64,000 nucleotides of DNA, from the NCBI GenBank assembly GCA_900471525.1, contig UCEZ01000035.1, positions 1 to 64,000 of the forward strand, in the 5' to 3' direction. Made by a program: the position numbers and the translations under genes. Below are positions 27,283 through 35,814 of the stretch, in pieces. The stretch comes from Hyphomicrobiales bacterium. GTDB taxonomy: Bacteria > Pseudomonadota > Alphaproteobacteria > Rhizobiales > Rhizobiaceae. A model generated the notes under the pieces. That model saw nothing but the letters and a program-made list of their open reading frames with translations, ran no database searches and was not told the origin of the DNA. The stretch's first letter is position 1, and each line of letters begins with the position of its first letter.

Positions 27283-29127
27283 GTGCCTATGGTGCCACGG
27301 CTGCAAACATTCGGGCGGCTACGCTTATGCGACGACGACGGAAATGACATTCCGTTCCCGCAGATGGGCTTGATCATCCTTGCTTATTTGAAGGCGAGGG
27401 GCCTCTCTAACCATCCCCGCGCGGAGGCTTCGACCTTGCTGTGGGGGAGCGTGGATCCGGCTCAGGCATTTGCGAACCTGCGCAAATCGGCTTCCCGAAT
27501 CCTGAGCCGCCAAAACAAGATGGGTCTCCAATTTTTATCGTTCTCGACGTCGATGGTCATGGTGGGGCCTGATACGATCGAGACAGACCTCGACCATCTG
27601 TCCATCAGTAGTTCCGTCGTCGACAGCGCCTTTACGGCAACGCTTGCCTCAAGGCTGCGGGAAGATTTCCTGAGAGATGTTAAACCGTTAAGCAAAGCTC
27701 TCGCCGCCTGGATCGATCGCGAGCGAGAAGCCCACCTTGGTGTGCTGCGTCGCTGTGTCCTGGCGACCGGATTGAGCGGGGATGGCGCCGAAAATCGCGC
27801 TATAAAAGACGCAGCAGTCAAACTTCTGGAGCACGATCCAACCGATGAGGACGTTCGCAATTTCCTTCGCGGCTCAATGTACCAGAAAGCGGTTCCGGCG
27901 GTAGAAGCTCCATTAAAGTCTTCTGACCCCATCTTACCTACAACCGAAGCCTCTCACCCGGAAATCCGCAAGGGGCTACCTCGTCTGGTATTGCTGCCAC
28001 CTTTATCAAATAGCGCCGGCCCGGACGTTTCCTCGTTTGCCTCAGCGCTCATCGAGGACGTCACAATTGGCTTGTGCAGCCTGCGCTCGTTATCGGTCAT
28101 CGCACCTTATAGCGCTGCCAAGATACGTAGTCACACTGACAAGGCCGCGACCTACGAACGGTACGCTATCAGCTATATTCTCGACACCCGCCTCACGCAT
28201 GAAGGGGATGGCTATTCGCTCTTCGCCCAATTGATTTTCTTTGGGAGCGATGAGGTCGTCTGGGCAGAGCGTTTCGAGCTAAGCGGTAGCGGATTGGTCA
28301 AGTCCCGCCGCGATATCGCGCAACGCCTTGCACAAGCCATATCCCGCCAAATTCATACGAACGAGTCGGTACGCGGCGGCTATGAGCACGATCCTACGGT
28401 CTACAGCAGCTTTCTTCGCGGTCAGAGCCACTTGATGAATCTAAGCCTCCCTGAAGTCCGGCGAGCTCGAAAACACTTTCGCGAGGCCCTTCAGCTCAAT
28501 CCGGTCTTTGCGCCCGCGCAAAGCGGAATGTCGCGTAGCTATTTCCTGGAATGGCTCGTGACAGCCAGAAATGACAAGAGCTTGTTATCATTGGCGGAAG
28601 GTCATGCACAACATGCGATTGTTTCCGACCCGCACCTGCCCGGTGGCTATAAGGAACTTGGCGTCGCGAAACTTTATACGCGCCAGTTTGATGAAAGCGC
28701 CGAATTCTTCGCGACTGCGGAGTCGCTCAGCCCACACTACGCCAATCTGATTGCAAGCTTCGGCGATTCATTGATCCAGGCATCGCGGCCGGAGGAGGGC
28801 CTGAAAAAGGTCGAACACGCGATCAATCTCAATCCGATCGCACCGGACGAGTATTTCTGGACGGCGGCGGGCGCCTGCTATTCTCTCAGACGCTATGAAG
28901 AGGCCTTGGACTACATTGGCCGGATGCATGACCGGGCCCCAGCAGATAGGCTGTCTGCCGCGAGTTGGGGAATGCTCGGTGATGGGCGCAAAGCTGCCCA
29001 TTTCGTCCGCAAGACGTTCGATGTCCATCCTGCGTTCGATCTTGACACCTGGATGGCGCTGGTCCCCTTCAAGGAGGATTGGCAAAAGCAGCATTACAAA
29101 GAGGGCCTTATCAAGGCGGGCTTCTAA
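27283..29127 (+). CDS. SARP-like winged-helix/TPR transcriptional regulator
   Basis: 614 residues. The N-terminal region (LQTFGRLRLCDDDGNDIPFP, then AEASTLLWGSVDPAQAFANL) resembles the DNA-binding part of SARP/BTAD activators. A middle domain (RLVLLPPLSNSAG, then LIEDVTIGLCSLRSLSVIAP) resembles TolB-like adenylate-cyclase-associated domains. The C-terminal half has tetratricopeptide-like helices (ARKHFREALQLNPVFAPAQ). GTG 27283 or ATG 27289 is the start. It ends 30 bp before the precursor peptide gene, so it is the likely regulator of the YcaO/TfuA locus. Confidence 0.8.
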   Translation: MPMVPRLQTFGRLRLCDDDGNDIPFPQMGLIILAYLKARGLSNHPRAEASTLLWGSVDPAQAFANLRKSASRILSRQNKMGLQFLSFSTSMVMVGPDTIETDLDHLSISSSVVDSAFTATLASRLREDFLRDVKPLSKALAAWIDREREAHLGVLRRCVLATGLSGDGAENRAIKDAAVKLLEHDPTDEDVRNFLRGSMYQKAVPAVEAPLKSSDPILPTTEASHPEIRKGLPRLVLLPPLSNSAGPDVSSFASALIEDVTIGLCSLRSLSVIAPYSAAKIRSHTDKAATYERYAISYILDTRLTHEGDGYSLFAQLIFFGSDEVVWAERFELSGSGLVKSRRDIAQRLAQAISRQIHTNESVRGGYEHDPTVYSSFLRGQSHLMNLSLPEVRRARKHFREALQLNPVFAPAQSGMSRSYFLEWLVTARNDKSLLSLAEGHAQHAIVSDPHLPGGYKELGVAKLYTRQFDESAEFFATAESLSPHYANLIASFGDSLIQASRPEEGLKKVEHAINLNPIAPDEYFWTAAGACYSLRRYEEALDYIGRMHDRAPADRLSAASWGMLGDGRKAAHFVRKTFDVHPAFDLDTWMALVPFKEDWQKQHYKEGLIKAGF

Positions 29128-29157
29128 CCTACCAACAGAGACGGAGAGAGAGATAAA

Positions 29158-29376
29158 ATGGCAAATGTGGTCATCATCGGTATTGCAGGAGAAAGTGAGC
29201 TCTGGATCGCGGATCTGGCCGCCGGGACGGTAACGAAGGTACCCGCACCATCGACCGGCGCTCTCCAGACAGCGAACGAGCTGCGCAATAACGGCGCCAC
29301 CGTGACGAAGGGGGTCAACCTGGCGGTGCTGGCAGCCTCTGCGGCGTCCGTTTCCGGTGGTTATATGGACGGCTGA
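29158..29376 (+). CDS. Candidate RiPP precursor peptide, 72 aa
   Basis: ATG 29158 follows a strong GGAGAGAG site. The peptide begins MANVVIIGIAGESELWIADL and ends VLAASAASVSGGYMDG. It has no cysteine, many Ser, Thr, Ala and Gly, and no signal peptide. Its place, directly before YcaO and TfuA and on the same strand, is the usual position for a modified-peptide precursor. If the C-terminal third is the core, Gly, Ser or other backbone positions could carry thioamides (inference). The family was not recognised. Confidence 0.65.
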   Translation: MANVVIIGIAGESELWIADLAAGTVTKVPAPSTGALQTANELRNNGATVTKGVNLAVLAASAASVSGGYMDG

Positions 29377-29382
29377 TGCCAC

Positions 29383-30585
29383 TTGCCGGCCATGGATGAG
29401 GGCACGCTCTGTGACAGAATCTGCCACCCGGCGGAAACGTGGCGACGTGTCGAACCTCTGCTGCCGCAATTTGGAATTACCCGGCTCTCACGGTTGACCG
29501 GATTGGACAAGGTCGGCATTCCCGTCTGGAATGCCGTCTCACCCAATGCGAAGTCCATCGTCATCAACCAGGGCAAAGGCGTCAGCGATATAGATGCTCG
29601 CGTTTCCGCGGCGATGGAAGCACTGGAGCGTGCCATCGCATGCAGCCCGGCGGTCGAGACAATTGAGGCATCACCACGCGACCTGGATACTGCAGGCGTA
29701 AGATTTGAGACGCTTTCCCAGTTGATCGCTTCGAGCCAGCCCGACATCGATGTTGACGACGTGATCATCTGGACCAAAGGCAAAGACCTGATCAATAGCG
29801 ACCAAGTATGGGTTCCCCTTCATGCCGTAACATTGGATCGGACGCTCGAGAAATGCCGCTTCTGGCAATCGTCTGACGGTTTGGCGTCTGGAAATGACGA
29901 AACAGAGGCAGTCCTTCATGGCCTGCTTGAACGCATTGAGCGGGATGCCGACGTGCTGTGGCGCTTACGGTCGATTTCCGCGAGGCTGGCAACTTGCATT
30001 GATCCGAAGCTTCTTGGCGACCATGTCGTAGATGCTCTGGTTGAAAAGTACGAAAGCTCGGGATTGATCCTGCGCATTTTCGATCTTACCAGCGACATCG
30101 AGGTGCCTTGTTTTTCAGCGGTCGTTGCTGAAGCAGATATCCTCAACCGCCGGCAGCCAAGATTTCATGACGTCACCATAGGCTATGGTGCACACCCTGT
30201 TCCCCAAAAAGCGGCTATTCGTGCGCTCACCGAAGCCGCCCAATCAAGGCTGACCTATATCAGTGGCGCACGAGACGACATTTTTGCCGAAACCTATGAG
30301 CGTCCGTTGCCGCGGGAGACGCAGAAACTTTTTGAGGCTAGACCTGTCTCGCCCTCGATCCACGGAATTTTCGGTACTGCCAACGGCCCGGAAGCCCTAT
30401 TGGAAAGACTGCTAGGGAGATTGAAAGAAGCAGGAATAATGACCGCCATCGCAGTTCGCCTCCATCCGCCTGGCCTTCCCATCTCCGTCATCAAGATTAT
30501 TATGCCGGACCTAGAAAGTCCGGTCGGGGCACGCAAGCGCCGACTGGGTGCACGCGCGTTATCTTTCGCCGTCAGTGCCGCATGA
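29383..30585 (+). CDS. YcaO-domain peptide-modifying enzyme
   Basis: About 400 residues. The YcaO ATP-binding motifs are present: SAAMEALERAIA near residue 85, NDETEAVLHGLLERIERDAD near residue 180, and GYGAHPVPQKAAIRALTEAA near 285. YcaO enzymes activate peptide backbone amides with ATP to make azolines, macroamidines or, with TfuA, thioamides. TTG 29383 or ATG 29392 is the start, only 7-16 bp after the precursor stop. The C-terminus lacks the proline-rich tail of azoline-forming YcaOs. Confidence 0.9.
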   Translation: MPAMDEGTLCDRICHPAETWRRVEPLLPQFGITRLSRLTGLDKVGIPVWNAVSPNAKSIVINQGKGVSDIDARVSAAMEALERAIACSPAVETIEASPRDLDTAGVRFETLSQLIASSQPDIDVDDVIIWTKGKDLINSDQVWVPLHAVTLDRTLEKCRFWQSSDGLASGNDETEAVLHGLLERIERDADVLWRLRSISARLATCIDPKLLGDHVVDALVEKYESSGLILRIFDLTSDIEVPCFSAVVAEADILNRRQPRFHDVTIGYGAHPVPQKAAIRALTEAAQSRLTYISGARDDIFAETYERPLPRETQKLFEARPVSPSIHGIFGTANGPEALLERLLGRLKEAGIMTAIAVRLHPPGLPISVIKIIMPDLESPVGARKRRLGARALSFAVSAA

Positions 30586-31301
30586 AGGTCATTTTTGTCG
30601 GCCCGACAATCCCCGACGCCGCATCATTATGCGAACCGGGCATCATCGTCCGTCGGCCCGCCGTTCAGGGCGACGTGCTGCGGGCCGTGCTCGAAGGCGC
30701 ATCTGTCATCGGATTGATTGACGGAAACTTCGAGTATGCGGCGCCGGTATGGCATAAAGAAATCCTGTTTGGACTTTCACAGGGCGTGCATGTTTTCGGT
30801 AGTTCGAGCATGGGCGCCCTGCGAGCAGTTGAGTGCCGCGCATTCGGCATGGTGGGCATTGGCGAAGTCTATCAGCGCTATGCTTCAGCAGACCTGACCG
30901 ACGATTCAGATGTGGCTCTGGTCCACGCTCCCGCTGAACTTGGATATGCGCCTCTCTCCATCCCCCTCGTCAACCTCGTGATCACCTTGGAGCGGATGAG
31001 GGCTGCCGGCAGGATTTCCAAAGCGCAACAGGACGAATTGCGGGACATTGCCGCGGGAATTTTCTACAAGGAACGGACGTGGCGGCAGATCGCAAAAGCA
31101 ACGCAACTCCTAAGCCTTGCGGACAAGACCGACCTTATAGCAAAAGTCTGCACTTCTTACTTCGACGTCAAACGTGCCGACGGTCTGGAACTGATCACGG
31201 CTGTTACGGAATCGCTCGATCAGCGGACGGTCGATACAAGACCCTGGGACTTCCATTCAACGTCGATGTGGAAGGATGCATTGAAGAGCGCGAAACGTTG
31301 A
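30582..31301 (+). CDS. tfuA: TfuA-like protein (YcaO partner)
   Basis: 239 residues. The TfuA signature is clear: VIFVGPTIPDAASL at the N-terminus, VIGLIDGNFEYAAPVWHKEI, and VFGSSSMGALRAVECRAFGM. TfuA proteins are known from trifolitoxin production and as partners of YcaO in thioamide formation, where they are thought to help deliver sulfur. The start overlaps the YcaO stop by 4 bp (ATGA), so the two are translationally coupled. Confidence 0.93.
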   Translation: MKVIFVGPTIPDAASLCEPGIIVRRPAVQGDVLRAVLEGASVIGLIDGNFEYAAPVWHKEILFGLSQGVHVFGSSSMGALRAVECRAFGMVGIGEVYQRYASADLTDDSDVALVHAPAELGYAPLSIPLVNLVITLERMRAAGRISKAQQDELRDIAAGIFYKERTWRQIAKATQLLSLADKTDLIAKVCTSYFDVKRADGLELITAVTESLDQRTVDTRPWDFHSTSMWKDALKSAKR

Positions 31302-31397
31302 TCGCTGTTTTCCCACATGGCGTGTGTCACGCTTGTGTCACGCGTCGTTTCTTTTCATATGGACTACTGTGGCTCGACAAAATCAGCGGAGCCAGCA

Positions 31398-31646
31398 ATG
31401 ACAGCAGCGCAAGCCACTTTAGCCTTTTGTAATTCAGAGACGTCTACTGAGTCTGAAATCGAAGAACTTCGTGCGATCACTCGCCTTGTCGTCTTCGCGC
31501 GCGAAAGCGCTGCCATTCTTGATGCTCATCAGACCGTCTATTGTCTCGACTTGGCGCTTGAGCAGATCGCTACGGAACTCCGTCATCGCGCAGATAACTC
31601 CGGCGATGTTGCAGGTTATTTCAAGGACGCCATCACGCGGCAATGA
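31398..31646 (+). CDS. Small hypothetical protein, 82 aa
   Basis: Taken from ATG 31398 (MTAAQATLAF), about 100 bp after TfuA. It is predicted to be mostly helical, with IEELRAITRLVVFARESAAI and CLDLALEQIATELRHRADNS. It is soluble. It may belong to the YcaO-TfuA transcript or be independent. Two copies of GTGTCACGC lie just upstream at about 31322-31341. Confidence 0.5.
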   Translation: MTAAQATLAFCNSETSTESEIEELRAITRLVVFARESAAILDAHQTVYCLDLALEQIATELRHRADNSGDVAGYFKDAITRQ

Positions 31647-31724
31647 CGCTTGGACTATTGCTCGTCTAAGCAAAAGGCGATTTCCAGAAATCGGTCTGTC
31701 AATCGGCACCCAAAATTTGGACGC

Positions 31725-31759
31725 CGATCACCCCGCCAAGGGGTCAATTTGCACGCCGA
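31725..31759. repeat. IS21-like terminal repeats (remnant)
   Basis: ATTTGGACGCCGA at 31725-31737 and ATTTGCACGCCGA at 31747-31759 are direct repeats 22 bp apart with a CCCC/GGGG spacer. This resembles the repeated termini of IS21-family elements. No istA or istB gene is present nearby. Confidence 0.45.
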
Positions 31760-32197
31760 AACACATTAGCGGTATTGGAGACGAACTTGCACGACGGTCA
31801 TCGATTGACCGCCACGGCATGCGCTATTTTCACCGAGCGGATGGAGCCAGGGCCTCATCACAAACGACCTTTCGGTTGACGTTTCGCTGTCGACCGAACT
31901 TGCGTCGCTGCGCCTTCGCGATGCGAGTAGAGGCTGATCTCATGCGCGACCGGACCAGAACCTAGCGCAAGTCAATTCGTGTGTTCCATTAATTAACCTC
32001 GTCCTATGCAATCGAAATAGTTGTCGATGGTTCCATCCCGCTCAGGTCCTTGAAAGCTCATCCACTGTTAAGCCCATTGCGGACATTGCGATTAAAGCGT
32101 TTAACGGCGGCTTCACCCGCATTTCGGTCGTCCACACCATCGGCTTTAGTTCCTGGAAGCCGTCAGTCTGCTATTCGAGTGATCACGACCGGAACGC

Positions 32198-32385
32198 GCC
32201 GATACTGTTGAAAAACTCCTCGCGGCAGGATCGCAAGCGCTGAAATGAGGTTGCTCGAAGGTGTTGATTCCCTGACGCCAACGCAACCCAATTCCACATC
32301 ATGGCCGACAACTGAATTCCATTTCGAGACCGTCAGCCGAGATCACTCGTGCCACCCTTCTCAGGACTTTTTCAACAATATCGGC
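32198..32385. mobile_element. 188-bp element bounded by 23-bp inverted repeats
   Basis: Inverted repeats at 32198-32220 and 32363-32385 match at 21 of 23 positions (core TGTTGAAAAA). The interior has no transposase. The shape is that of a miniature inverted-repeat element or of an insertion sequence that lost its gene. No clear target duplication is visible. It lies upstream of a LysR gene remnant. Confidence 0.6.
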
Positions 32386-32599
32386 CGACTGCGGACGAGC
32401 ACTTCGGCCGGAAAGCGCCCGCAAAGCGGTCGTTAGGTAGCTTGGCCCAACATGCGATTTGCGGAGCCTCGGCACGATCAATTCGGCCAACGCACGTGGA
32501 GCTTGGACTGGCAGCATTTGGCCTCATCCTCGAACGAAAACGAATTCCGAGTTGGGATGCCAACCCAATCTCCATGGTTTCCAAGAGGCTTCGAAGACT

Positions 32600-32846
32600 G
32601 TCGTCAGCAGGCGTGCAGGCTGCGCGGGACGGATACGGGGTGGCGTTGAGCGACGAGATCATTTCGGCCCGCGACTTGGACGAAGGCAGATTGGTGCAAC
32701 CGTTGCAACTGGCAGTGCCCGCGATCAATAACTATTATTGCATCTGCACAGAAGCAAATCGCGAACGACAAGATATAAGCTATTTTATCGATTGGCTCCT
32801 TACAGAAGCTACAAATGCAGGCCGTGGGTATCCTAGCGACGTTTGA
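32600..32846 (+). pseudogene. C-terminal remnant of a GcvA-type LysR regulator
   Basis: The stretch AARDGYGVALSDEIISARDL, then DEGRLVQPLQLAVPAINNYY and FIDWLLTEATN matches the last part of the LysR effector domain of GcvA-like regulators. No helix-turn-helix is found upstream, and the 188-bp inverted-repeat element and other debris lie where the N-terminal half should be. Confidence 0.7.
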
Positions 32847-32895
32847 AGCGGCTTGTTGGTCCGACAACGGGAGAAGTTATGTTCCGTCGCATTTG

Positions 32896-33069
32896 GTGTG
32901 TCTTGCAAACGTGTGGACCACAAGTATCGTGAGTCTCGCCGTGATTGTTGGCGCTGTCCACGGATGGAAAAATCACGGCCTGATCGGAGCCATAGCTCTT
33001 GGGTTCTGTGGGCTGTTCATTGGTGGTTTTCTAAGCTCACCGAGCATTCTGCTCCAGATTTTAGCTTGA
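32896..33069 (+). CDS. Small two-helix membrane protein, 57 aa
   Basis: From GTG 32896, the frame encodes two hydrophobic segments (SIVSLAVIVGAVHGW and LIGAIALGFCGLFIGGFL). The start is uncertain (GTG 32911 is also possible) and no family is recognised. It may be genuine or leftover sequence between IS fragments. Confidence 0.35.
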   Translation: MCLANVWTTSIVSLAVIVGAVHGWKNHGLIGAIALGFCGLFIGGFLSSPSILLQILA

Positions 33070-33117
33070 TTTGGATGGCCGCAATCGGCCCATTGGGCCT
33101 TTTGCACGCGTTGCTTC

Positions 33118-33323
33118 ACCGGATAATTCCACGGTAGAAGTTCCTCAATCCGGCTCTGCTTGTGGTCTTCGACGATGGCGGTGAGCGTGCTGGTCAGACA
33201 GGCCAGCGGATCGACGACATTGAGTTTGCAGGTATCAATGAGCGAGGCTATGGTCGCCCAGTTCTCGGCTCCCGCGTCATGCCCTGTGTGAACCGGCGTG
33301 GGGGTCACTCTGCCGATAAGCAT
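33118..33323 (-). pseudogene. IS66-family transposase (TnpC) C-terminal remnant
   Basis: The translated segment HTGHDAGAENWATIASLIDT, then CKLNVVDPLACLTSTLTAIV and SRIEELLPWNYP is the typical C-terminal tail of IS66 TnpC transposases. The rest of the transposase is absent. It marks the left edge of the TIR-rich island. Confidence 0.82.
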
Positions 33324-33529
33324 GGTAACGCGTTGAAATTTAAGTCTCCAGTGGGGTCATCATGTGGTGCCGTTTCACAATCGATCGCCCGAAGAATTTG
33401 AAACCCAGCTTGCCCAGCAGGCGGCTTAGTTTCGAAAGCCCCGTGGTCCAGTCTGAAGGGTTCGAACACTCCAGCGCCGGGTCATGTCTCAGTGGAAATC
33501 AACATTTTGCGGCTAAAGTCAGCGGCAGC

Positions 33530-35461
33530 TTATCGATTCAAGTTACTGCCCTCGCGATGCTCCTGTACCCGAGCTTGAGAGATTTTCGATCCGAAGTAGT
33601 GGGTCAGCAAGCCTATGCCCACTGCTGCAACTGATCCACCGAAACCCGGGACCAGGCTCCCCGCGATGGACGCGATGACCTGTAAAACGGATTGCAATCC
33701 CGGTGTCCCCTGCAAACTCGTTGCCATCATATCGAATACAGTCCGAACCGGCTGGAATGACTCCACGGTGGCCTGACCAGACAATAAAGGCTGAAGTTTG
33801 GCAATCAGCTCAGGCAAGGTTCCAGCTTTTATCGTCTTCAGCGCTTCGGCAACCAAAGGCGCATTCTTCTTGAGTTCCGCAAGTACAGCAATGGAGTCTG
33901 GAGCCAGCGGATTTGCCAGGTAACCCTGTATTTGTGTAACAAATGCATCAAGTGCGGGGACAGGTGTTGTACTCGCCCCGCTCGCGGTCACAACGGTGCT
34001 GTTGCCTATACCCAGCGCTCCGAGAATCCCCGTCACCCATCCGAGAAGTTTAGTACGGCGAGCTTCAATGACAGTCTCCGACCCCTCCGCTAGAAGATCG
34101 GCTTCTGTGGCATTGACGCGTTCCCTATCGAGCGGCCTAGGGGGTGCTTTATTCAACAATACCATCAATTCGGGATCTGCCTCGCCGGTCATCTGCAGAG
34201 AGTTGTCGGCCTGAAATGCACCGACCGCTGCCCGTGTTAGGCTGCCGTATATGCCGTCGACAGCACCAACGCTGTAGCCAGCCGTCTTGAGCATTTGTTG
34301 CAAGGCGCGAACTGTTTCGCCTCTTTCTCCAAATCGAAGCGTCACTGATGTCACTCCCCCTGTGGCGATAACTCGAGCATCTCCCGCAATCGTAGTTCCA
34401 GCAACCTCTCTGTCATAAACAAACAGATCATACTGATTGATCAAGCTTATGAGCTTCCTTCCATAATCGGGATCCGTGGCATAAACCCCGGTCAAAGCGT
34501 TGGCGAAAGCTACTGGATCATCCTTAACCGCCATGGCTTTTTTGTAATACGATGACGTCCCCAGCAGCCTTCCATGATGAGAGAAAGCTTCATCGAAATT
34601 TGCGAACTTGCGGAAACGCGCGCCAGTGACAACTTTTTTGCCGTTTTCGACTTCCCAGGTTTGGGCCGGAACGAACGACTCTCCATCTTTGGCTTTGATT
34701 CCAAAGGGATTATTGGATCCGACGGGCATTCGCTTCCCGCCAGCGCTTTCTAGAATGAACTGGGCCAACGTCACAGAGGCCGGAACGCCCCAAATACGAT
34801 CAGAGGCTTGAGCTGCAGTGATCACCGCTGCGGTTAACCCGATCTTCGGCTGCTCAAGGATAGCGTCATCGTTCGGTGCGGAGGCGCTTCCAAATGTCCC
34901 TTCATCCGGATCATCAACGACCCTACCCCAAGCCATCGCGGGACGCCTTACGCCATCAGCCGGTGGAGGTGGTGCAATCTCGCTTCCAGACCAACCAGCA
35001 ATCGTTGCCGCAAGGTTCTCGGCCCAATCTTCATCACCGAGCGGTGGATACTCGCCTCTCTGTAATTTATCGATGGTAGTGCCGCTGAACTGTAGGTGCG
35101 GGAGCTCCCAGCTTAATGGCTCTAGATTATTGGCGCGACCGATTGCATGGAGCCGTTCCCACCACTTGCTATACTTGCCTTTGGAAACCCAGCTCCAGTT
35201 GCCATCGATACGGAGAACGAAATCGACCGCTAAGCCATACTGATGGTAAGACGTCCACGCTCGGGCCTTCGTAACAATATCTCCGGGCGCATTTCGACCT
35301 TGGGCATACAGCATCCTTTGTCGCTCGGGTGTCCTATAGGCTTCGAATACTTCAAAGGGCAGGCTCTCTGCCTGCAATTGTTCTATAACTCGCCGAACGG
35401 CGTCGCGAACTACGGGATGAAGAGTGCCCAAATCACTACGGCGTGCGGCATCGGAAGACAT
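33530..35461 (-). CDS. Multi-module peptidoglycan hydrolase (M15 peptidase + glucosaminidase + PG-binding)
   Basis: 643 residues in four parts. Residues about 10-130 are an M15 D,D-/L,D-peptidase-like domain with zinc-type ligands H73 and D80 (SYHQYGLAVDF) and H122 (WELPHLQF). Residues about 215-345 resemble an N-acetylglucosaminidase/muramidase (ITAAQASDRIWGVPASVTLA, SNNPFGIKA). Residues about 375-430 are a PG_binding_1 repeat (LRFGERGETVRALQQMLKTA). The C-terminal 140 residues are hydrophobic and glycine-rich. There is no signal peptide, as in phage endolysins or lysins exported by other routes. Confidence 0.82.
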   Translation of the reverse strand: MSSDAARRSDLGTLHPVVRDAVRRVIEQLQAESLPFEVFEAYRTPERQRMLYAQGRNAPGDIVTKARAWTSYHQYGLAVDFVLRIDGNWSWVSKGKYSKWWERLHAIGRANNLEPLSWELPHLQFSGTTIDKLQRGEYPPLGDEDWAENLAATIAGWSGSEIAPPPPADGVRRPAMAWGRVVDDPDEGTFGSASAPNDDAILEQPKIGLTAAVITAAQASDRIWGVPASVTLAQFILESAGGKRMPVGSNNPFGIKAKDGESFVPAQTWEVENGKKVVTGARFRKFANFDEAFSHHGRLLGTSSYYKKAMAVKDDPVAFANALTGVYATDPDYGRKLISLINQYDLFVYDREVAGTTIAGDARVIATGGVTSVTLRFGERGETVRALQQMLKTAGYSVGAVDGIYGSLTRAAVGAFQADNSLQMTGEADPELMVLLNKAPPRPLDRERVNATEADLLAEGSETVIEARRTKLLGWVTGILGALGIGNSTVVTASGASTTPVPALDAFVTQIQGYLANPLAPDSIAVLAELKKNAPLVAEALKTIKAGTLPELIAKLQPLLSGQATVESFQPVRTVFDMMATSLQGTPGLQSVLQVIASIAGSLVPGFGGSVAAVGIGLLTHYFGSKISQARVQEHREGSNLNR

Positions 35462-35814
35462 GACCTGCCCCTACTCACAAGACAATTGCATCTACTGTGA
35501 ATTCCCCTTAGAGTTGATAATACCGAATTATTTGTGTAAAGCGAGTCAAAATTAAAGAGTGTTTGTGTCCCTCCCTGAGTCGGAGCCTTTTTGCAGCGTA
35601 TCTTTTTCCCAACTACTGACCCAAGCTCAGTCATCTATTCTGTGGGAGAAAATATCTTTAATTATGATTTTCAGAACAATGCGAGCTGAAACAACGGTCA
35701 ACTAGTTTGGCGAACTGGCATTGGTATAGGTTTGCGCTAAGCGTACAAAAACAATGGCAGTGTCATATTCAGGAGAATATATCTGGTGGACCGAGAGATG
35801 AGCTGGGATCTATT
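35462..35814. promoter_or_regulatory. AT-rich divergent intergenic region
   Basis: It separates the peptidoglycan hydrolase gene (minus) from the TIR-WD40 gene (plus), so both promoters should be here. The base composition is visibly more AT-rich than the surroundings. A small dyad ATATTC-AGGA-GAATAT lies about 45 bp before the TIR-WD40 start. Confidence 0.45.

Noticed and set aside
31471-31965. 165-residue + strand frame after TfuA
   Set aside because: It overlaps the better-supported small gene at 31398 in another frame and runs through IS21-like repeats; no family resemblance.
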